Of a stretch of 64,000 nucleotides of DNA, positions 59,146 through 64,000 are shown one piece after another. The position numbers and the translations under genes were made by a program. Under the pieces are notes generated by a model. It made no database searches and was not told the DNA's origin. It saw nothing but the letters and a program-made list of their open reading frames with translations. Position 1 is the first letter of the stretch; every line of letters starts with the position of its first letter. Source of the stretch: Mycolicibacterium senegalense (lineage in GTDB: Bacteria; Actinomycetota; Actinomycetes; Mycobacteriales; Mycobacteriaceae); assembly GCF_019645875.1 (NCBI RefSeq), contig NZ_CP081000.1:5702417-5766416 (forward strand), written 5' to 3'.

Positions 59146-59484
59146 ATGAGCATCCCGCCATATGAGCCCCCGAAGTCCCCGCCACCGTCAGGTGTCGGCA
59201 ACACCCTGCTGTGTCCGAAGTGCGCCGGCGTCATGAAGACCTACGAGCGCAACGGCATCCACCTCGAGCAGTGCGATACCTGCCGCGGCATCTTCCTGGA
59301 TTTCGGCGAGCTCGAGGCGCTGACCCAAATGGAGAACCGGTTTGTCCAGGCGCCGCCGCCGCCGGCACCCCAGCAGCATCCCGGCTACCACCAGGGCTAC
59401 TCGGACTACGGGCCGGGTTGGGGGCACCGCGGCAACAAGCACTACCGCAAGCAGGGCTTCGGCCGGCTGTTCTTCTCCAGCTGA
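59146..59484 (+). CDS. Zinc-ribbon (zf-TFIIB) domain protein
   Basis: A 112-residue protein. Residues 20-60 hold the zinc ribbon: LCPKCAGVMKTYERNG and CDTCRGIFLDFGELEAL, with two CxxC pairs. The remainder is Pro/Gln/His/Gly/Tyr-rich and disordered (HPGYHQGYSDYGPGWGH), ending KQGFGRLFFSS. The family is of unknown function, perhaps a nucleic-acid or metal-sensing adaptor. A perfect CRP site lies upstream. Its end overlaps the convergent phosphotransferase gene by 43 nt. Confidence 0.87.
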   Translation: MSIPPYEPPKSPPPSGVGNTLLCPKCAGVMKTYERNGIHLEQCDTCRGIFLDFGELEALTQMENRFVQAPPPPAPQQHPGYHQGYSDYGPGWGHRGNKHYRKQGFGRLFFSS

Positions 59485-60221
59485 GGCATCCGCGCGCAGG
59501 CCGCCATCAACAGTTCGTCGTCGGGATCGGTGGCGGCGGCGTGGATGACGGCGGCCCGCGCGAACGGCTCCAGAACCGGCCACGGATCCCCCGCGGGCAA
59601 AGCCGGACCGCCGGCGTCCCGGTAGGCATCGAGGAACGAAAGCCAATCCGCGTCAGGGATGAGTCCGGCCGCCCAGAACCCGGCCGGACGCGCCAAATCC
59701 CAAGCGGGATCACCCAATCCGAGGTCATCGACGTCGATGAGCCGCCAATGTCCGCCATGCCGGCCCACCTGGCCCAGGTGGAAATCGCCGTGCACGAGGG
59801 TGCGTGGCCGATGCTCCGAGCCCGGCCGCCACGCTTCGCCGGGCAGACCCGCCGCGGCCCGCATCACCACATCCGCACGATGCCGCCGGGTCAAAACGAT
59901 CGCCCGACGTAACCTCGCCGGCCAGCCGTGGGCCGGCAATCGCTGAGTAACCGGCTCGGTGTGCAGCGCCGCCAGCAGTTGCCCGATAGCCACCCATGGC
60001 ACGCATTCCGGTTGCGCTACAAGGGTTTCGGCCAGCGGCCAACGGCTCATCCAGCGGCCGTCGACCGCCTCGGGCATCGCCGACAGCGGGCTCAACAACG
60101 CACTGATCCGCCCGGCCGCCTGCAGCCGTACCCGCAGCGCACGCGGATCAGTACCCGGCCGGTGCAGTTTCGCTACGACAGCGCCGTGCACCGTGATGTC
60201 TGCGCCGGACCGGGTCTGCAC
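59442..60221 (-). CDS. Aminoglycoside-phosphotransferase-fold kinase
   Basis: A 259-residue APH-like protein. The catalytic loop is LVHGDFHLGQVGRHGGHW (HGDFHxxQ, about residue 142), followed by LIDVDDLGLGDPAWDLARPAG for metal binding. The N-terminal lobe is short and lacks a clear ATP-binding Gly loop. Members phosphorylate small metabolites such as homoserine, choline or maltose as well as drugs; substrate here unknown, and the sequence does not look like a recognised resistance enzyme. Convergent with the zinc-ribbon gene; 20 bp from the AhpD-like gene upstream. Confidence 0.85.
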   Translation of the reverse strand: MQTRSGADITVHGAVVAKLHRPGTDPRALRVRLQAAGRISALLSPLSAMPEAVDGRWMSRWPLAETLVAQPECVPWVAIGQLLAALHTEPVTQRLPAHGWPARLRRAIVLTRRHRADVVMRAAAGLPGEAWRPGSEHRPRTLVHGDFHLGQVGRHGGHWRLIDVDDLGLGDPAWDLARPAGFWAAGLIPDADWLSFLDAYRDAGGPALPAGDPWPVLEPFARAAVIHAAATDPDDELLMAACARMPQLEKNSRPKPCLR

Positions 60222-60241
60222 ATCTCCAGTTTCCCGCGAGA

Positions 60242-60712
60242 TCAGCGCCGCGGGGCCGGCATCCGCACGGTGACGTTGATCCGGTTCCAGGCATTGATGG
60301 TGACGGCCATGGCGATCACCTGACCGAGCTCACGTTCGGTGAACGCGGCGGCAGCGCGGGCGTACACCGCATCCGGCACGTGGCCGTTGCCCAGCTCGGT
60401 GATGGCCTCGGTCAGGGCCAGCGCGGCCTGCTCACGTTCGGTGAACAGATCGCCGGCTTCCCGCCAGGCCGCGATCAGGGCCAGCCGCTGCTCGGTCTCC
60501 CCCTGCTTGGCGGCATCGCGGGTGTGCATGTCGAGGCAGAACGCGCAGTGGTTGATCTGCGACGCGCGGATTTTGATCAGCTCACCGATCGTCGGGTCGA
60601 CATCCTTTGCCGCGGCGTTGGACAGCGTCATCATCGCGTCGTACAGCTCGGGCGACGTCTTATAGATCTTGAGCCGGTCGACGGTCTTGGTGGGTTCGAG
60701 TGTCTGTGTCAT
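60242..60712 (-). CDS. Carboxymuconolactone decarboxylase/AhpD-like peroxidase
   Basis: A 156-residue alkylhydroperoxidase-fold protein. The redox motif INHCAFCLDMHTRDA (about residue 51-65; CxxC plus His) is the AhpD catalytic site. It opens MTQTLEPTKTVDRL and has the EREQAALALTEAI region of the CMD family. It probably reduces peroxides using a thiol relay. The ATG at 60712 is chosen; an upstream ATG (60754) is inside the divergent promoter. It is divergent from a MocR regulator, 49 bp apart, which probably controls it. Confidence 0.88.
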   Translation of the reverse strand: MTQTLEPTKTVDRLKIYKTSPELYDAMMTLSNAAAKDVDPTIGELIKIRASQINHCAFCLDMHTRDAAKQGETEQRLALIAAWREAGDLFTEREQAALALTEAITELGNGHVPDAVYARAAAAFTERELGQVIAMAVTINAWNRINVTVRMPAPRR

Positions 60713-60761
60713 GCCGTCAACGCTAGATCGAAGAATACCGCCTAGATGGTTCAATTAGAGC

Positions 60762-62174
60762 GTGACTTCGCGGGCCAATTCGGGGAGCCGAGACCTGCAC
60801 CTCGCGCTGCGCGCGATGATCGAACCCGGCAGCCGCACGGCCCGCGAACAGCTGATCGCCGCGCTTCGCGACGGCATCCGCGGCGGCAGCCTGAGCACCG
60901 GCACACGGCTGCCGCCGTCCCGGGCGCTGGCCTCCGATCTGGGATTGGCCCGAAACACCGTCGCCGAGGCCTACGCCGAACTCGTCGCCGAAGGCTGGCT
61001 GGCGTCACGGCAGGGGGCCGGCACCTGGGTCGCCCGCACCGATTCGACCCGGACGCCACCGCGCCCGCGCCGCATCCCCGCGGTACCGCGGCACAACCTG
61101 ATGCCCGGCTCCCCCGACGTGTCGGAGTTCCCCCGATCGGCCTGGCTGGCATCGGCACGTCGAGCCGTCACCAACGCACCGGTCGCGGCGCTGCGGATGG
61201 GGGACCCACGCGGACCGCTTGCCCTGCGTGAGGCGCTCACCGAATATCTGGGCCGAGTGCGCGGCGTGCGCACCTCGCCTGAGTCGATCGTGATCTGCTC
61301 CGGCGTGCGTGACGGCATCGATCTCTTGGGGCGGGTGCTGGGTGTCCGACGCCCGATCGCCGTGGAGGCCCACGGCCTCTATATTTTTCGCGACGCGCTC
61401 GCGGCGCTGGGAGTGCCGACCACACCGATCGGGATCGACGAGCACGGCGCGGTGATCAGCGATCTGGACGCGCTCGACACCCCGGCGGTGCTGCTGACTC
61501 CCGCGCATCAGAGTCCGTTCGGCATGGCCCTGCACCCCGCCCGGCGCACCGCGGTCATAGACTGGGCCCAGCGCACCGGCGGATATGTGGTGGACGACGA
61601 CTACGACGGCGAGTTCCGCTATGACCGGCAACCCGTCGGCGCCCTGCAGGCGCTCCACCCCGATCGGGTCGTCTACCTGGGCTCGGCCAGCAAGTCGATG
61701 GCCCAGGTGATGCGCGTGGGCTGGATGGTGCTGCCCGATGCGCTGATCGATCCCGTCATCGCCGCCGCCGGCGGGGCCCAGTACCACGTCGACGCCCTCA
61801 CCGCGCTGACCCTGGCGGACTTCATCCACAGCGGCGGCTACGACCGGCACATCCGCCGGATGCGCAACCGCTACCGTCGCCGGCGCGACGCCCTCGTCGA
61901 CGCCTTGACCGGATTCAACCTCGGCATGGGCGGACTGGCGGCCGGGGTGAACATGCTGCTCACCCTGCCCGACGGGGCCGAGCCGGAGGTGCTGCGCCGG
62001 GCCGGCGAGGCAGGGATCGCGCTGTGCGGGCTGTCGATCATGCGGCATCCACAAGCCGGCCCGGGCACCGCCGATCCGGACGGGGTGATCATCGGCTTCG
62101 GCGCACCCGCAGAGCACGCCTTCGGACCGGCGGTCGACGCGCTGTGCGCGGTGTTGTCGGCCACCCTCCGCTAG
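60762..62174 (+). CDS. MocR/PdxR-type regulator (second copy)
   Basis: A 470-residue GntR-aminotransferase chimera. The winged helix (about 20-90) shows GSRTAREQLIAALRDGIRGG and LPPSRALASDLGLARNTVAEAYAEL; the aminotransferase part has VVDDDYDGEFRYDRQPVGALQ and PLP-lysine YLGSASKSMAQVMRVGW. It is clearly a relative, but not a duplicate, of the MocR at 41126. The GTG at 60762 is used. Its divergent neighbour is the AhpD-like peroxidase gene. It overlaps the convergent UPF0126 gene by 4 nt. Confidence 0.92.
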   Translation: MTSRANSGSRDLHLALRAMIEPGSRTAREQLIAALRDGIRGGSLSTGTRLPPSRALASDLGLARNTVAEAYAELVAEGWLASRQGAGTWVARTDSTRTPPRPRRIPAVPRHNLMPGSPDVSEFPRSAWLASARRAVTNAPVAALRMGDPRGPLALREALTEYLGRVRGVRTSPESIVICSGVRDGIDLLGRVLGVRRPIAVEAHGLYIFRDALAALGVPTTPIGIDEHGAVISDLDALDTPAVLLTPAHQSPFGMALHPARRTAVIDWAQRTGGYVVDDDYDGEFRYDRQPVGALQALHPDRVVYLGSASKSMAQVMRVGWMVLPDALIDPVIAAAGGAQYHVDALTALTLADFIHSGGYDRHIRRMRNRYRRRRDALVDALTGFNLGMGGLAAGVNMLLTLPDGAEPEVLRRAGEAGIALCGLSIMRHPQAGPGTADPDGVIIGFGAPAEHAFGPAVDALCAVLSATLR

Positions 62175-62797
62175 GAATCCTCGCCGACGATCAGGTCCGA
62201 CGGACCGGTGGGCAACCGCCAACCGAAGATCAACCCGGCCAGCCGCAACGTCGTCGCAAGCACCGTGCCGACCACGAGGCCGATCCACTGCGGACCGAAG
62301 TAATCGATGACCACATACGCCGTCGCACCCATCAACGCCGGGACGGCGTAGAGATCGTCCGGGCGCATCAACATCGGGATCTCCCGAACCAGCACGTCAC
62401 GGATGATGCCGCCACCGATCGCCGTGGTCATGCCGATCAGAACCGCCGCGAACCAGCTGGCCCCGTTGTCGACGGCGAACGCCGCGCCCGAGGTCGCGAA
62501 GAAACCCATGCCGATCGCATCCAACGGCAACACGATGTGGTGGAACCGGATGAGGTGCTTGGCGGTGAGGGTGGCCACAGCCGTCGCCGCCAGGGCAACC
62601 GTGATGTTGGGCCAGTGCTGGATGGAGATGGGTGGGTGGACACCGAGGAAGAGGTCACGGATCACCCCGCCGCTCACACCGGTCAGCACGCCCAGGGCCG
62701 CGATACCGAACAGATCGAAGCCCTTGCGGATCGCCACGATCACCCCTGAGGACGCGAACACCGCTATCCCGAGGTCGTTGAGCACCGTCTGCAACAC
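62171..62797 (-). CDS. UPF0126/TRIC-like membrane protein
   Basis: A 208-residue membrane protein made of two homologous three-helix halves: LGIAVFASSGVIVAIRKGFDLFG... GVLTGVSGGVIRDLFLG and AIGMGFFATSGAAFAV... GMTTAIGGGIIRDVLV. The repeated GGxIRD motif is the family signature; bacterial TRIC-like proteins are cation channels, though others in the family may move amino acids. The start is the GTG at 62797 (VLQTVLNDLG); longer frames are extremely His/Arg-rich antisense of the GtrA gene. It is divergent from the GtrA-like gene, 33 bp apart. Confidence 0.88.
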   Translation of the reverse strand: MLQTVLNDLGIAVFASSGVIVAIRKGFDLFGIAALGVLTGVSGGVIRDLFLGVHPPISIQHWPNITVALAATAVATLTAKHLIRFHHIVLPLDAIGMGFFATSGAAFAVDNGASWFAAVLIGMTTAIGGGIIRDVLVREIPMLMRPDDLYAVPALMGATAYVVIDYFGPQWIGLVVGTVLATTLRLAGLIFGWRLPTGPSDLIVGEDS

Positions 62798-62830
62798 GAC
62801 TGAACGGTAGGCCCTCGCTAAGCTGCCTGG

Positions 62831-63244
62831 GTGGCCGAACCCGTCATGTCGCCGACACTGGACCTCAAAACGCAGGCGTTCCGGTTCATCGTCACCGGTG
62901 GGCTGTCGGCGATCGTGGACTTCGGGCTCTACGTACTTCTCTACAAAGCCTTCGGGTTGCAAGTCGACCTCGCCAAGACGATCGGCTTCATCGCCGGGAC
63001 CACCACGGCCTACCTGATCAACCGGCGCTGGACCTTCCAGGCCCCGCCGAGCACGGCCAGGTTCATCGCGGTGTGGGCGCTCTACCTGGTCACTTTCGCC
63101 GTGCAGGTCGGGCTGAACCACCTGGTGCTCCACCTGGCCGATTACCGATCGTGGGCGGTGCCGGTGGCCTTCGTCATCGCCCAGGGCACCGCGACGGTGA
63201 TCAACTTCATCGTGCAGCGTGCGGTGATCTTCAAACTGCACTGA
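62831..63244 (+). CDS. GtrA-family membrane protein (Rv3789-like)
   Basis: A 137-residue protein with four helices. FRFIVTGGLSAIVDFGLYVLLYKAFG and TTTAYLINRRWTFQ are the family blocks. In M. tuberculosis the gene next to dprE1 (Rv3789) was proposed to flip decaprenylphosphoryl-arabinose or to anchor arabinosyltransferase AftA. It starts at a GTG (VAEPVMSPTLDLK). The dprE1 start is 37 bp downstream, so they are co-transcribed. Confidence 0.9.
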   Translation: MAEPVMSPTLDLKTQAFRFIVTGGLSAIVDFGLYVLLYKAFGLQVDLAKTIGFIAGTTTAYLINRRWTFQAPPSTARFIAVWALYLVTFAVQVGLNHLVLHLADYRSWAVPVAFVIAQGTATVINFIVQRAVIFKLH

Positions 63245-63281
63245 GGTCCGTACCGGCTACTGCCGGGTACGCTTCTCTGCG

Positions 63282-64000
63282 ATGTCGACTACCGAATTGC
63301 CGACCACTCCCAAGCGCCTGACGGGCTGGGGCCGGACCGCACCGACCGTGGCACAGGTGCTCTCAACCAGCGATCCCGAGGTCATCGTCAAGGCCGTCAC
63401 GCAGGCCGCCGAGCAGAAGGGCCGCGGCGTCATCGCCCGCGGGCTCGGCCGCTCCTACGGCGACAACGCGCAGAACGGTGGCGGGCTGGTCATCGACATG
63501 TCGGCGCTCAACCAGATCCACTCGATCGATGCCGGCACCAAGCTGGTCGACGTGGACGGCGGGGTGAACCTCGACCAACTGATGCGCGCCGCACTGCCCC
63601 AAGGCCTGTGGGTCCCGGTGCTCCCGGGCACCCGACAGGTGACCATCGGCGGCGCCATCGGCTGTGACATCCACGGCAAGAACCACCACAGCGCCGGCAG
63701 CTTCGGCAACCACGTGCGCTCGATCGACCTGCTGACCGCGAATGGTGAGATCCGCAAGCTCACCCCGGACGGTCCCGAATCCGAATTGTTCTGGGCCACG
63801 GTCGGTGGCAACGGCCTGACCGGGATCATCCTGCGGGCCACCATCGAGATGACCCCGACGGAGACCGCGTATTTCATCGCCGACGGCGACGTCACCCACA
63901 ACCTCGACGAGACCATCGAATTCCACAGCGACGGCAGCGAATCCAACTACACCTATTCTTCGGCGTGGTTCGACGCGATCAGCGCGCCGCCCAAGCTCGG
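63282..64000 (+). CDS. dprE1: Decaprenylphosphoryl-beta-D-ribose oxidase DprE1, N-terminal half (cut by window edge)
   Basis: The first 239 residues of an FAD oxidase that makes decaprenylphosphoryl-2-keto-ribose, the step before arabinan donor formation in the periplasm. The FAD domain has RGLGRSYGDNAQNGGG and the active-site IHGKNHHSAGSFGNHV with His131 and Lys133 (one residue offset from the M. tuberculosis His132/Lys134). VPGTRQVTIGG-type sequence (VLPGTRQVTIGGAIG) is typical. The benzothiazinone-binding Cys lies past the edge. It follows the GtrA-like gene directly; dprE2 would be expected next. Confidence 0.96.
   Translation, partial: MSTTELPTTPKRLTGWGRTAPTVAQVLSTSDPEVIVKAVTQAAEQKGRGVIARGLGRSYGDNAQNGGGLVIDMSALNQIHSIDAGTKLVDVDGGVNLDQLMRAALPQGLWVPVLPGTRQVTIGGAIGCDIHGKNHHSAGSFGNHVRSIDLLTANGEIRKLTPDGPESELFWATVGGNGLTGIILRATIEMTPTETAYFIADGDVTHNLDETIEFHSDGSESNYTYSSAWFDAISAPPKL

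Noticed and set aside
1..64000. CRISPR array, prophage, insertion sequence or integrase
   Set aside because: No regularly spaced direct repeats, transposase, integrase or phage structural genes were seen. The tRNA genes have no attachment-site duplications that I could recognise.

Overview
The window is high-GC actinobacterial DNA and reads as a rapidly growing mycobacterium (Mycolicibacterium type). The evidence is an MspA-type porin, a DprE1 gene cut by the right edge, the GlfT1/Wzt/Wzm galactan genes, a proteasome activator Bpa ending in GQYL, LpqH-type lipoproteins and a WS/DGAT acyltransferase. Gene order in several blocks matches, from memory, the M. tuberculosis Rv3752c-Rv3790 interval: tadA-Rv3753c-tyrA-Rv3755c-proZWVX-Rv3760-fadE36, then hisC2-Rv3773c-echA21, then Rv3777-Rv3783, then Rv3789-dprE1. 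The blocks are separated by accessory genes that the tubercle bacillus lacks or keeps elsewhere. No prophage, insertion sequence or CRISPR array is visible.

Layout. 1-5.2 kb: an aldehyde dehydrogenase (cut by the left edge), a TetR regulator and an HpnE-like FAD oxidoreductase in one overlapping operon, then an MFS transporter and tgt. 5.3-9.8 kb: two LpqH-family lipoproteins, a PE-PPE-domain serine hydrolase and a penicillin-binding lipoprotein. 9.8-17.3 kb: a B12-type diol dehydratase (fused large and medium subunits, small subunit, reactivase), a WS/DGAT acyltransferase and an alpha-dioxygenase-like heme peroxidase. 17.4-25.8 kb: tRNA-Ser(CGA), tadA, tyrA, the ProXVWZ osmoprotectant importer and a phosphotransferase/histidine phosphatase pair. 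25.9-30.9 kb: a probable organophosphonate catabolic island (SDR, GntR regulator, OPA-type transporter, phosphonatase-like HAD hydrolase, FAD amine oxidase). 31-36.4 kb: an alkylsulfatase, two tandem imine-reductase-like enzymes with a divergent HxlR regulator, a phosphoesterase and a membrane protein. 36.4-39.8 kb: an inverted-repeat element, tRNA-Arg(ACG), tRNA-Ser(GCT), hisC2 and echA21. 39.7-48.2 kb: mixed genes including a MocR regulator, a cutinase, a DesA-type desaturase, an Ntn hydrolase, a diguanylate cyclase, tRNA-Ser(UGA) and a MarR regulator. 48.2-55.6 kb: the arabinogalactan block. 55.9-62.2 kb: two different porins (GjpA type and MspA) and metabolic or regulatory genes. 62.2-64 kb: a UPF0126 channel-like protein, a GtrA-family protein and the first part of dprE1.

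How the genes work together. The strongest functional themes are the cell envelope (galactan initiation and export, decaprenylphosphoryl-arabinose synthesis, two porin types, PBP, lipoproteins, DesA), tRNA maturation (TadA with its classical substrate tRNA-Arg(ACG), plus Tgt) and small accessory catabolic units, each with its own regulator. In four of these units I can see inverted repeats in the right place to be the operator: TetR at 2594, GntR at 26655 and 30889, HxlR at 34626, and a fatty-acid-type palindrome at 44357. The most novel-looking unit is the 25.9-30.9 kb phosphonate island, because the regulator gene and the enzyme operon share the same TTGT-N4-ACAA operator while classical phosphonate genes (phnW, C-P lyase) are absent.
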